Assembly (NCBI GenBank): GCA_051746665.1
Contig: JBNJFG010000002.1
Location: 1 to 64,000 of the forward strand
DNA length: 64,000 bases
Reading direction: 5' to 3'
Source: Halanaerobium sp051746665
Lineage (GTDB): Bacteria > Bacillota > Halanaerobiia > Halanaerobiales > Halanaerobiaceae
Under the pieces are notes generated by a model. That model saw only the letters and a program-made list of their open reading frames with translations. It ran no database searches and was not told the origin of the DNA. Numbering within the stretch: the first letter of the stretch is position 1; each line of letters opens with the position of its first letter. Positions 43,216-51,019 of the stretch are shown here, piece after piece. The position numbers and the translations under genes were made by a program.

Positions 43216-44022
43216 ATGGATAAAGAGCACATAGTCGCTTATATTATTTCTGACTGCACAGGTAAAACCGCTAAGAACTTGATGGAATCAACTGCTGGAC
43301 AATTTCCGGGTTACGAAGTGGAAATGAAAACATTCACATTTGTGCGTTCAATTGAAAAGATTGATGAAATACTAAAAAAAGCTGAAGAAGAAAATGCAAT
43401 AATTGCTTATACTTTTGTTAAAAGTGAAATGAGAGCTCATTTAAATCAACTTGCTGAAAATTATGGCTTAGAATATGTTGATATGATGGATGAACCATTA
43501 GGTATTGTATCCAGAAAATTAAATACTGCCCCGAAAGAAGAATTTGCACTTAAATATCAATTAGATGATGCATATTTTGATCGAATTAAAGCTATGGAGT
43601 TTACACTTCAATTTGATGATTTAAATGAATCTAAAGGATATGAAGAGGCTGATATTGTTTTAGTTGGAGTCTCTAGAACTTCTAAAACTCCACTTTCTGT
43701 TCATTTATCATATCTTGGTTATAAAACAGCTAATGTACCGCTAGTTCCAGAAGTAGATGTACACCCTTCTGTTTTAGAAAATGCAGATGATAAGGTTGTT
43801 GGCTTGACTATTGATCCCAAATTATTAAATGATATTCGTATTGAAAGATTAAAAAATATGGGGCTTGGTGATGAAGCAACCTATGCAGCTAAAGAAAGAA
43901 TCGATGAAGAATTTGAATATGCTGATTCCATTATGGAAAAAATAGGCTGTCCAGTGATAGATGTTACAGATAAAAATATTGAAGAAACTGCCGTTGAAGT
44001 ACTTTCATATTTTGAAGATTAG
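43216..44022 (+). CDS. ppsR: Pyruvate phosphate dikinase regulatory protein (bifunctional kinase/pyrophosphorylase)
   Basis: A 268-residue DUF299 protein starting HIVAYIISDCTGKTA with the nucleotide loop GVSRTSKTPLS (about 152-162) and YKTANVPLVPEV. It phosphorylates and dephosphorylates pyruvate phosphate dikinase or PEP synthase using ADP and phosphate. ATG 43216 follows AAAGGGGTGAG. In Bacillus ccpN (CBS-domain regulator) precedes this gene; here it is missing and ppsR follows glyS directly. No target gene (ppdK or ppsA) lies in the window, so which enzyme it controls is unknown. Confidence 0.92.
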   Translation: MDKEHIVAYIISDCTGKTAKNLMESTAGQFPGYEVEMKTFTFVRSIEKIDEILKKAEEENAIIAYTFVKSEMRAHLNQLAENYGLEYVDMMDEPLGIVSRKLNTAPKEEFALKYQLDDAYFDRIKAMEFTLQFDDLNESKGYEEADIVLVGVSRTSKTPLSVHLSYLGYKTANVPLVPEVDVHPSVLENADDKVVGLTIDPKLLNDIRIERLKNMGLGDEATYAAKERIDEEFEYADSIMEKIGCPVIDVTDKNIEETAVEVLSYFED

Positions 44023-44033
44023 GAGCTGATATT

Positions 44034-45044
44034 ATGTTTTCTAGAGTCGAGCAGCTGGAATGGGAAAAAGAAAAACTTTCAGCTGCAGCTTGTTTGAGTT
44101 CTGAGAGTAAAGGTAGATTAAAAGAAGAGGATAGTTGTGATATACGCACTATTTTTCAGCATGATAGAGATAGAATTATCCATTCTAAAGCTTTCAGAAG
44201 ATTAAAGCATAAAACACAGGTTTTTATTGCACCTGAAGGTGATCACTATCGAACTCGATTGACTCATACTCTGGAAGTATCACAGATTGCGCGTACAATT
44301 GCCAGAGCTCTTAAATTAAATGAAGACTTAGTTGAAGCTATTGCCCTGGGGCATGACCTCGGACACACACCTTTTGGTCATGCCGGTGAGGCAGCTTTAA
44401 CAGAAATCACTGGAGAAGAATTTAATCATAATCTACAGAGTTTAAAAGTAGTAGATCTTATAGAAAAGAGAAGTAATGGCAGTAGAGGTCTAAATCTTAG
44501 TATAGAGGTCAGAGATGGGATTTTGAATCATACTGGGAAAGATAAACCTTTTACTCTTGAAGGTCAAATTGTTAGAATTGCAGATCGAGTTGCTTATATT
44601 AATCATGATATTGATGATGCTTTAAGAGCCGGCATTATAAAACAAGATGACCTACCAGCTGCTGCAATTTCTGTTCTTGGTAGTTCTCATTCCGAACGAA
44701 TAGATATAATGGTCAGGGATTTAATTAATTCCAGCTGGCAGCAGCAGGAAATTAAGAGATCAGCTGAAGTAAAATCTGCCACTGGAGAATTAAGAACATT
44801 TCTTTTTGAAAATGTATATATTGGTTCTGAGGGTAAAAGTGAAGAAGGTAAGGCTAAGAGATTATTAAAACTTTTATACGAATTTTTTATGAAAAACATT
44901 GATTATATTCCAGATGAATATCTGGAATTCGAGAAAAATCACAAACAGGCTGTAATTGATTATATTGCAGGAATGACTGATCGTTATGCGATTAATCTTG
45001 GTAGAAAATTTTTTATACCGACTCCCTGGTTTGATAAAGACTAA
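44034..45044 (+). CDS. dgt: dGTP triphosphohydrolase-like HD protein
   Basis: A 336-residue HD-domain hydrolase with RLTHTLEVSQIART (first metal histidine) and GHDLGHTPFGH (H107, D108), matching the deoxyguanosinetriphosphatase-like type 2 family. These enzymes remove triphosphate from dNTPs and influence nucleotide pools. It starts 11 bases after ppsR and lies directly before dnaG, a placement common in clostridia. The preferred nucleotide is not predictable from sequence. Confidence 0.92.
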   Translation: MFSRVEQLEWEKEKLSAAACLSSESKGRLKEEDSCDIRTIFQHDRDRIIHSKAFRRLKHKTQVFIAPEGDHYRTRLTHTLEVSQIARTIARALKLNEDLVEAIALGHDLGHTPFGHAGEAALTEITGEEFNHNLQSLKVVDLIEKRSNGSRGLNLSIEVRDGILNHTGKDKPFTLEGQIVRIADRVAYINHDIDDALRAGIIKQDDLPAAAISVLGSSHSERIDIMVRDLINSSWQQQEIKRSAEVKSATGELRTFLFENVYIGSEGKSEEGKAKRLLKLLYEFFMKNIDYIPDEYLEFEKNHKQAVIDYIAGMTDRYAINLGRKFFIPTPWFDKD

Positions 45045-45092
45045 TAACAGATTAAAAAATTTACATTATTAAATAAATGCAGGATAAAAATA

Positions 45093-45154
45093 ATTTTTAG
45101 AGAAATATAATTACAACAGTAATTGCTTTTTCTAGATTGCTGATCTCTAAAAAT
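45093..45154 (+). other. Nested stem-loop in the dnaG leader
   Basis: ATTTTTAGAGA (45093-45103) pairs perfectly over 11 bp with TCTCTAAAAAT (45144-45154), enclosing a second stem AATTAC (45109-45114) with GTAATT (45119-45124). It occupies most of the 138-base gap before the dnaG-rpoD unit. It could be a weak terminator, a processing site or a regulatory leader; none is proven. Confidence 0.55.
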
Positions 45155-45182
45155 ATTTTATTGTAATAAAATTAAGGTCAGG

Positions 45183-46991
45183 GTGGATAAATTGACCAGA
45201 TATTCAGATGAATTTATAGATGAATTAAAAGAAAATGTTGATATTGTTGATTTAGTTTCTGATTATTTAGAACTAAAAAAAACAGGTAATAGATATAAAG
45301 GTTTATGTCCTTTTCATAGTGAAAAAACTCCATCTTTTTTTGTGAATCCCGACAATAATTTTTACCACTGTTTTGGCTGTGGAGCTGGTGGTGATTCTAT
45401 AAATTTTGTGATGGAAATAGAAAATTTAACTTTTATAGAATCGATAAAAATGCTTGCTGAAAGAAGTGGGATGGAACTACCTGATATGAGTAATCAGCAG
45501 CGTCAAGTTTATAAAGAACGAGAAGAGCTTTTTTCTTTAAATAAATTAGCTGCTCGTTTTTATAATTATCTTTTAACTGATACTAATATGGGTAAAGAAG
45601 CACTTGAATATTTAAATGACCGTGGATTTGACGAAAATGATATAAAGAAATTCAATCTTGGTTATGCAGCTGATGAGTGGCAGCTTTTACTAAATTTTCT
45701 AAAGAAAAAAGATTTTAGTATTCATTTAATTGAAAAAGCTGGTTTAATCAGTGAAGGAAATAATAATTCTCATTATGATAAATTTAGAAATAGAGTTATG
45801 TTTCCTATATTTAATAATCGGGGAGAAGTAATAGCTTTTGGAGGTAGAATTTTAAATGGTGAGGATGGTTATGGTCCTAAATATTTAAATTCCCCTGAAA
45901 CTCCACTCTTTAGTAAAAAGAAAAATTTATATGGTTTGCATCTTGCTAAAGATCATATTAGAAAAGAAAACAGCTGTATAATTATGGAAGGCTATACAGA
46001 TGTTATTCAGGCCCACAAAAAGGGATTTAAAAATTCAATTGCTTCTTTAGGTACAGCTTTTACCGAAGAACAGGCAAAACTGATTAGAAGATATGCAGAA
46101 AATGCTTATATTGCTTATGATGCTGATACAGCTGGAAATAAAGCAACTTTAAGAGGTTTAGATATTCTTAATGATACAGGTATCAATGTTAAGGTGATTG
46201 AACTTGAAGAAGGAAGTGACCCCGATCAGCTTTTAAAAAATGAAGGGTCAGAGGCTTTTAATGAGTTGATAGAAAAAGCAGTTAGTTTAATAGATTTTAA
46301 AATTAATATGATTGTAAAAGATAAAAATCTTTCTGAACCTGGTATTAGAAAAAAAGTTCTAAGATCGATGGTTGAACTTTTAAGTGAGGTTGAAGATAAT
46401 TTAGAAAGAGAAATTTATATAGAAAGAGCTGCTGAAAAAACTAACTTTAAAGCAGATGTGCTGGCTGAAGAAGTTGAAAAAGAATTTAAGAAAAATAAAA
46501 GAAGGAATTATACAAGTAATAGAGAAAAACAAAATAAGCAAAAAGAAAAAACATTTGACTTATACTCACAATTATCATATTATCAAAAAGTTGAAGAAGA
46601 AATACTTGCTCATTTTATTAGTAATCCATCACTGAGAGAGGAATTAGCAGGTAAAATTTCTAAAAATGATTTTAATGGAAGAACAGCTCAGCTGGCCGAA
46701 CGTTTATTTAAAGGCAGTGTGATTAGCAATTCTATCCATCTTGATAAAATCAAAGAAGATTTGGAAGCTGAACTTTTATCTTACTGGTCAGAAATCTTAG
46801 TCAAACAAGATAATTCTTTAAATAAGAACAGAATTTTGGATCTGGCAGATTATTTAAGTTCAAAAAGGATTTCTAAAAATAAGAAAAAATTATGTAGATT
46901 AATTAGTAAAAAAGAATTGAGTTTGGATAAATTAAACCGTATTTTATTAACGTTTTATAGTCTTAATTATAATATTGAAAGGAGGGACTAA
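45183..46991 (+). CDS. dnaG: DNA primase
   Basis: A 602-residue primase. The CHC2 zinc domain is near the N-terminus (CPFHSEKTPSF, then FGCGAGG), followed by the catalytic core with TOPRIM (IIMEGYTDVIQAH, AYDADTAG) and a C-terminal helicase-binding domain (about 460-602). It makes RNA primers for replication. GTG 45183 is given; TTG 45192, behind AGGGTGG, is an equally possible start. It is followed by rpoD after 1 base, the conserved macromolecular-synthesis operon. Confidence 0.95.
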   Translation: MDKLTRYSDEFIDELKENVDIVDLVSDYLELKKTGNRYKGLCPFHSEKTPSFFVNPDNNFYHCFGCGAGGDSINFVMEIENLTFIESIKMLAERSGMELPDMSNQQRQVYKEREELFSLNKLAARFYNYLLTDTNMGKEALEYLNDRGFDENDIKKFNLGYAADEWQLLLNFLKKKDFSIHLIEKAGLISEGNNNSHYDKFRNRVMFPIFNNRGEVIAFGGRILNGEDGYGPKYLNSPETPLFSKKKNLYGLHLAKDHIRKENSCIIMEGYTDVIQAHKKGFKNSIASLGTAFTEEQAKLIRRYAENAYIAYDADTAGNKATLRGLDILNDTGINVKVIELEEGSDPDQLLKNEGSEAFNELIEKAVSLIDFKINMIVKDKNLSEPGIRKKVLRSMVELLSEVEDNLEREIYIERAAEKTNFKADVLAEEVEKEFKKNKRRNYTSNREKQNKQKEKTFDLYSQLSYYQKVEEEILAHFISNPSLREELAGKISKNDFNGRTAQLAERLFKGSVISNSIHLDKIKEDLEAELLSYWSEILVKQDNSLNKNRILDLADYLSSKRISKNKKKLCRLISKKELSLDKLNRILLTFYSLNYNIERRD

Positions 46992-46992
46992 A

Positions 46993-48081
46993 GTGGCTGA
47001 TAAAGATATAAGTCCTGCTAAAATAGATGAAGTTAAGGGTCTGGTCAGTCGTGGCAAAAAAGAAGGCGAACTGACATATGAAGAGATTATGGACGCTCTG
47101 GAAGATATAGATTTAGATTCTGAAGATATAGAAAAAATCTACGATATTTTTAGTGAAATGAATATAGAAGTAGTGAATTCTAAATTAGAGGAGGAAGAAG
47201 AAGATGAAGACGACCCAAATAGTGGTCTTGATCTGAGTATTCCTAAGGGTGTTGGTATAGAAGACCCAGTAAGAATGTATTTAAAAGAAATTGGGAAAGT
47301 TGATTTATTAACAGCTGAGGAAGAAGTTGAACTTTCTAAAAGAATGGAACAGGGTGAAGAATGGGCTAAACAACAACTTGTTGAAGCCAATTTAAGACTT
47401 GTAGTGAGTATTGCTAAAAAATATGTTGGTCGCGGAATGCTTTTTCTAGATTTAATTCAAGAAGGTAATATGGGACTAATGAAGGCAGTAGATAAATTTG
47501 ACTACACTAAAGGTTATAAGTTCAGCACCTATGCTACCTGGTGGATTAGACAAGCCATAACTCGTTCTATAGCTGATCAAGCTAGAACTATTAGAGTTCC
47601 TGTTCATATGGTAGAAACCATTAATAAATTAATAAGAGTTTCCAGACAACTACTTCAAGAAAAGGGAAGAGAGCCAAAAGCTGAAGAAATTGGTGAAGAA
47701 ATGGATATTTCCGCTGAAAAGGTAAGAGAAATCATGAAGATTGCTCAAGAGCCTGTTTCATTAGAAACTCCAATTGGTGAGGAAGAAGACAGTCACCTTG
47801 GTGATTTTATTGAAGATGAGGACTCTCCAGCACCTGCTTCGGCAGCAACCTATATATTGCTCAAAGAACAGTTAGATGGTGTGTTAGATACTCTTACTGA
47901 CAGGGAAAAAAGAGTATTAGAGCTTAGATTTGGAATAGAAGACGGACGGCCAAGAACTTTAGAAGAGGTTGGAAAAGAGTTTGGAGTTACCAGAGAAAGA
48001 ATTAGACAGATAGAGGCAAAGGCACTGCGCAAATTAAGACATCCAAGCCGCAGCAAAAAATTAAAAGATTACCTAGAATAA
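46993..48081 (+). CDS. rpoD: RNA polymerase primary sigma factor (sigma A)
   Basis: A 362-residue sigma-70 factor, compact as in Firmicutes. Region 1.1 covers about 1-60; an acidic linker (EEEEEDEDD) leads to region 1.2 (DPVRMYLKEIG), region 2 (LVVSIAKKYVGRGMLFLDLIQ and YKFSTYATWWIRQAI, -10 recognition), region 3, and region 4 (LEEVGKEFGVTRERIRQIE, -35 helix-turn-helix). GTG 46993 follows AAGGAGG (46979-46985), which lies inside the end of dnaG. Its near-consensus -35/-10 partners are seen throughout this window. Confidence 0.97.
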   Translation: MADKDISPAKIDEVKGLVSRGKKEGELTYEEIMDALEDIDLDSEDIEKIYDIFSEMNIEVVNSKLEEEEEDEDDPNSGLDLSIPKGVGIEDPVRMYLKEIGKVDLLTAEEEVELSKRMEQGEEWAKQQLVEANLRLVVSIAKKYVGRGMLFLDLIQEGNMGLMKAVDKFDYTKGYKFSTYATWWIRQAITRSIADQARTIRVPVHMVETINKLIRVSRQLLQEKGREPKAEEIGEEMDISAEKVREIMKIAQEPVSLETPIGEEEDSHLGDFIEDEDSPAPASAATYILLKEQLDGVLDTLTDREKRVLELRFGIEDGRPRTLEEVGKEFGVTRERIRQIEAKALRKLRHPSRSKKLKDYLE

Positions 48082-48166
48082 CAAAGAATTACTTTGTATT
48101 CTCTAGTAATACTGAGTTATTAATAGATTATCCTATTTATTAACTTAAAAAAATCCAAAATAACTC

Positions 48167-48195
48167 TTGACCTATGCCGTTTTATATCATATAAT
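48167..48195 (+). promoter_or_regulatory. Promoter of the CAT-anticodon tRNA
   Basis: TTGACC (48167-48172) and TATAAT (48190-48195) with a 17-base spacer, about 36 bases before the tRNA. Strong promoter as expected for a single stable RNA gene. Confidence 0.85.
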
Positions 48196-48230
48196 TATTT
48201 TTGTCGTCACAAATTAATTAAATTTGCAGC

Positions 48231-48307
48231 GGGCCCATAGCTCAGCTGGTCAGAGCAACCGGCTCATAACCGGTTGGTCCCAGGTTCGAATCCTGGTGGG
48301 CCCACCA
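48231..48307 (+). tRNA. tRNA with anticodon CAT (Met, or Ile2 after lysidine modification)
   Basis: A 77-base complete tRNA: acceptor GGGCCCA/TGGGCCC, D-arm GCTC/GAGC, anticodon loop CTCATAA with CAT, T-arm CCAGG/CCTGG with loop TTCGAAT, discriminator A and encoded CCA (48305-48307). Perfect acceptor G1-C72 pairing excludes initiator Met. C4-G69 and C5-G68 fit the TilS recognition of tRNA-Ile2, so lysidine-type tRNA-Ile is a serious alternative to elongator Met. I cannot decide without comparison to the other CAT tRNAs of the genome. Confidence 0.95.
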
Positions 48308-48317
48308 GAATATTAAC

Positions 48318-48349
48318 ACCCTGTTCTCTAATCAGAGCAGGGTTTTTTT
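48318..48349 (+). terminator. Terminator after the CAT tRNA
   Basis: ACCCTG (48318-48323) pairs with CAGGGT, and CTCT with AGAG inside it, with a two-base bulge. A run of seven T follows. Confidence 0.85.
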
Positions 48350-48398
48350 GATTTATTATATATTAACAGATATTTAAAAACTAAAAGGAGGCTCAATT

Positions 48399-49514
48399 AT
48401 GATTAAAGCAGCAGAAGTTATACAATTGATGGGAAAAATTGCGCCGGCAGATCTAGCTGAAGATTGGGATAATGTTGGTCTGCAGGTTGGAGATACAAAT
48501 CAAGAAGTAAAAAATATTTTGATAGCACTTGATTTTAATAAGGCTGTTTTAGAAGAAGCCATAGCTAAGGATTGTCAAATGATTATTACTCATCACCCTT
48601 TTATTTTTAATGGTATAAAATCAATTAATACTCAAAATCAAAGTGGAAGCTTAATATTTGATTTAATAAAAAATGATATTGCTCTATTTTCTGCCCATAC
48701 AAATTTAGATATTGCTGAAAATGGTTTAAATGATTATTTAATAAATAAATTAGATGTTAATAATATTTCACTATTAAAAAGGACTAAAAGTCAAAATTAC
48801 CACAAATTAGTTACATTTGTACCTAAATCTAACTTTAAGGAACTAAGAGACGCACTTTATGCTAAAGGAGCTGGGGAATATAATAATTACAGTCACAGCG
48901 GTTTTTATCATCAAGGTACAGGTAATTTCAAACCTTTAGCAGATTCTAGTCCTTATTTAGGTGAAAAAGGAACTTTAAATGAAATTGAGGAATATCGGTT
49001 TGAAGCTGTAGTTTCAGATGATAAAATTGATCAGGTTGTTAAAGAACTTTTGAAAATCCATCCTTATGAAGAGCCAGCCTGGGATTTATATAAAATGGAA
49101 AATTTAAAAAATGAAAAGGGTATAGGTAGAGTTGCGGATTTAAAATCAGAAGTAAAATTACAAGATTTTTTAAATAAAATAAAAGAAATATATAATCTGG
49201 ATGTAATTAAAGTTGTTAAAGCCAAAAATAAAGTAAAAAAGATAGCACTCTGCAGCGGCAGCGGTTCAGATTTTATAAAAGATGCTTATTATCAAGGAGC
49301 AGATTTATATTTAACTGGAGATGTTAAATATCATGAAGCACAGCTTGCAGAAGAATTGGGGATTAATCTAGTAGATTTTGGTCATTATGGAAGTGAAAAA
49401 TTTGTAAGAGAGTTATTAGTTGAAAGATTAAAGAATGAAGCCTCTAGTAAGTTAAAGAAAGAGCTGAAATTCCTGAAATCAGAAATAAATACTCGCCCCT
49501 GGGAGTATCAGTAA
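48399..49514 (+). CDS. Nif3-like dinuclear metal-centre protein (DUF34, YqfO type)
   Basis: A 371-residue protein of the Nif3/YbgI family, with the metal ligands in ITHHPFIF (H65, H66) and in the C-terminal GDVKYHEA and DFGHYGSE. The middle (about 130-230) carries the PII/CutA-like insert found in longer Firmicute members such as YqfO. Proposed roles include GTP cyclohydrolase-like hydrolysis, but none is established. Near rpoD in Bacillus too (yqfO). AAGGAGG precedes the ATG. Confidence 0.9.
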   Translation: MIKAAEVIQLMGKIAPADLAEDWDNVGLQVGDTNQEVKNILIALDFNKAVLEEAIAKDCQMIITHHPFIFNGIKSINTQNQSGSLIFDLIKNDIALFSAHTNLDIAENGLNDYLINKLDVNNISLLKRTKSQNYHKLVTFVPKSNFKELRDALYAKGAGEYNNYSHSGFYHQGTGNFKPLADSSPYLGEKGTLNEIEEYRFEAVVSDDKIDQVVKELLKIHPYEEPAWDLYKMENLKNEKGIGRVADLKSEVKLQDFLNKIKEIYNLDVIKVVKAKNKVKKIALCSGSGSDFIKDAYYQGADLYLTGDVKYHEAQLAEELGINLVDFGHYGSEKFVRELLVERLKNEASSKLKKELKFLKSEINTRPWEYQ

Positions 49515-49552
49515 TGACTCTTATCTCGGTGTTTTTAACTTGAGTAAAATAC

Positions 49553-49581
49553 TTGACATATTATAAATCTGGTGTTATACT
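49553..49581 (+). promoter_or_regulatory. Promoter of rnpB
   Basis: Perfect TTGACA (49553-49558), 17-base spacer, TATACT (49576-49581) with TG at 49573-49574 (extended -10). Predicted start about 10 bases before the P1 stem. Confidence 0.85.
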
Positions 49582-49598
49582 TTATATGGTAAAAAAAT

Positions 49599-49930
49599 AA
49601 GTTAACCAGTTGATCGCATCTTAAATGATGAGGAAAGTCCGAGCTCCATAGGATAGGATGCCGGGTAACACCCGGTGGAGGTAACTCCCAGGCTAGTGCC
49701 ACAGAAATATACCGCCTTATGCAAATAGGGTAAGGGTGAAAAGGTAAGGTAAGAGCTTACCGGGTTTCAGGTAACTGGAATGCCAGGTAAACCCCATCTG
49801 GAGTAAGTCCAAATAGGGAGAATATAAAAGTGATCCGCTTTTCTCCGGGTAAGGACGCATGAGGGTTCAGGTAACTGTTCCCCTAGATAGATGATCATCT
49901 AATACAGAACTCGGCTTATAGGTTAACTTA
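49599..49930 (+). ncRNA. rnpB: RNase P RNA, bacterial type A-like
   Basis: The catalytic RNA of RNase P, which trims tRNA 5' ends. Conserved blocks are GAGGAAAGTCCGAGCTCC (P2 and P4 region, from about 49629), GCCACAGAAATATACCGCC, GGGTAAGGGTGAAA, GGTAAACCCC, and AGAACTCGGCTTAT at the 3' end. The GGTAAGGTAAGAGCTTACC hairpin and overall layout match type A rather than the Bacillus type B. Helix P3 appears to be very short (CATC/GATG). The 5' and 3' ends pair as P1 (TAAGTTAACC with GGTTAACTTA), extending outward into an A-run and T-run that look like a terminator. Ends are set on P1. Confidence 0.95.
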
Positions 49931-49986
49931 TTTTTTTATCTATTATATTTTCAATTTTTATAAAACTCAAAAAAAGGGGTGTTTAA

Positions 49987-50196
49987 GTGGAGAAAACAAT
50001 AATAGATGCAGTAGACTATATTGGTGAGGCAGTAAACAAATCAGAGCAATTTAAAAATTATTCTCCTGAAATGAGTAGTAAAGTTCTAGATAATCGGATA
50101 ATATCACTTGAAGCTTACATAAAGTTTATTGAACGGGAAACGATACCCGTAATGGAAAACTTAGTTAAAATGCTTGAGGAGGCAGATAATGGTTGA
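49987..50196 (+). CDS. Small acidic hypothetical protein A, 69 residues
   Basis: GTG 49987 follows a good AAAAGGGGTG site. The product is helical and acidic, with two probable helices and a central SPEMSSKVLDNRI segment; no membrane, cysteine or DNA-binding motif is visible. It overlaps the next gene by 8 bases, so the two are translated together. It starts 56 bases after rnpB, without an obvious promoter of its own, and may come from rnpB read-through. I do not recognise the family. Confidence 0.7.
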   Translation: MEKTIIDAVDYIGEAVNKSEQFKNYSPEMSSKVLDNRIISLEAYIKFIERETIPVMENLVKMLEEADNG

Positions 50197-50398
50197 TCAA
50201 ATATATTATAAAGTACAATACCCATTAAAAAAAGCAATAGATGTGATGAAAGATCTAGATAATTATGATTTAAATTTTTTAGCAAAAGATTTAAGTTCTT
50301 ATGATCAAGAAAAGATTGTTAGTTTTATAGAAAGCTGGAATAATGGTGGTAAAGAAAAACTTAATACTTTGATTAGTGATTTAAAAAAGCAGCAATAA
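50189..50398 (+). CDS. Small hypothetical protein B, 69 residues
   Basis: ATG 50189 has an excellent GAGGAGG site (50176-50182) inside gene A. The product (starting MVDQIYYKVQYPLKKAID) looks helical with mixed charge and no recognised motif. Same length as protein A but not obviously similar in sequence. A terminator follows, so A and B form a two-gene unit. Possible protein pair; no function assigned. Confidence 0.7.
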   Translation: MVDQIYYKVQYPLKKAIDVMKDLDNYDLNFLAKDLSSYDQEKIVSFIESWNNGGKEKLNTLISDLKKQQ

Positions 50399-50405
50399 AT
50401 GCTTT

Positions 50406-50430
50406 AAACCATAGCTTAGGCTGTGGTTTT
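50406..50430 (+). terminator. Terminator after the 69-residue gene pair
   Basis: AAACCATAGC (50406-50415) pairs with GCTGTGGTTT (50420-50429) over 10 bp (one G-U) around TTAG; a T-rich TTTTAATATTTT follows. Confidence 0.75.
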
Positions 50431-50519
50431 AATATTTTATGATTCATTAATTTGTTTTCCATAATATAATTATCATTTATCTCTAAAATCAATTAAAAAA
50501 ATACTTAAATACACTAATA

Positions 50520-50594
50520 ATACCTATATAATTTATATAAATACCTATAATCTCTTTAAAAACACTCTGATAAACTCTAAGATATATATTAGAG
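50520..50594. promoter_or_regulatory. Repeats upstream of the XRE regulator (possible operator)
   Basis: ATACCTATA occurs at 50520-50528 and again at 50541-50549, two helical turns (21 bases) apart. An inverted repeat CTCTAA (50575-50580) / TTAGAG (50589-50594) overlaps the ribosome binding site of the next gene. Such patterns suit autoregulation by an XRE protein, but binding is inferred. No clear -35/-10 pair was found here. Confidence 0.4.
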
Positions 50595-50604
50595 GTGAGA
50601 AAAA

Positions 50605-50955
50605 ATGCAGAGAGAAAACATTGGTAAAAAAATTAGAGAGTATAGAAAATTTAATAAACTAACCCAAGAAGGGCTTGGGGAAAAAGCTGGCCTGCATTAT
50701 ACATATATAGGACAGGTAGAACGAGGAGATAAAGAACCATCATTTAAAGCGTTAATCAATATCTCTGAAGCCCTTGGTGTTGGAGTAGATAAATTGTTGA
50801 TTAATTATGACATAAGCTCAGAAGCTACAATTCAAATTTCAAACATAACCGATTTGCTTTTAAAGCGTAATGAAAAAGAGTTAGAAATGATATACACCCT
50901 ACTTAAAAATCTAACTGATATTTTAGAAGAACGTGATATTGAAAAAAATGAATAA
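50605..50955 (+). CDS. XRE-family transcriptional regulator
   Basis: A 116-residue protein with an N-terminal helix-turn-helix (about 6-62: IGKKIREYRKFNKLTQEGL, YIGQVERGDKEPSF) and a helical C-terminal tail likely used for dimerisation. It resembles short SinR- or phage-repressor-like XRE proteins. AGAGGTGAG precedes the ATG at 50605. No toxin, phage or conjugation genes flank it; targets are unknown. The promoter of yebC begins inside its 3' end. Confidence 0.88.
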   Translation: MQRENIGKKIREYRKFNKLTQEGLGEKAGLHYTYIGQVERGDKEPSFKALINISEALGVGVDKLLINYDISSEATIQISNITDLLLKRNEKELEMIYTLLKNLTDILEERDIEKNE

Positions 50956-50967
50956 TTATGGTACAAT
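50939..50967 (+). promoter_or_regulatory. Promoter of yebC
   Basis: TTGAAA (50939-50944), 17-base spacer, TACAAT (50962-50967) with TG at 50959-50960 (extended -10). The -35 box lies inside the end of the XRE gene. Confidence 0.75.
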
Positions 50968-51019
50968 AAGCTGTAAATTGATTTAAAAAAGTGTAATCTG
51001 ATTTAAGGAGGGTTATTAT

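Noticed and set aside
50605..50955. Prophage remnant around the XRE gene
   Set aside because: No integrase, attachment repeats, phage structural genes or shifted composition nearby; a single regulator is not enough.
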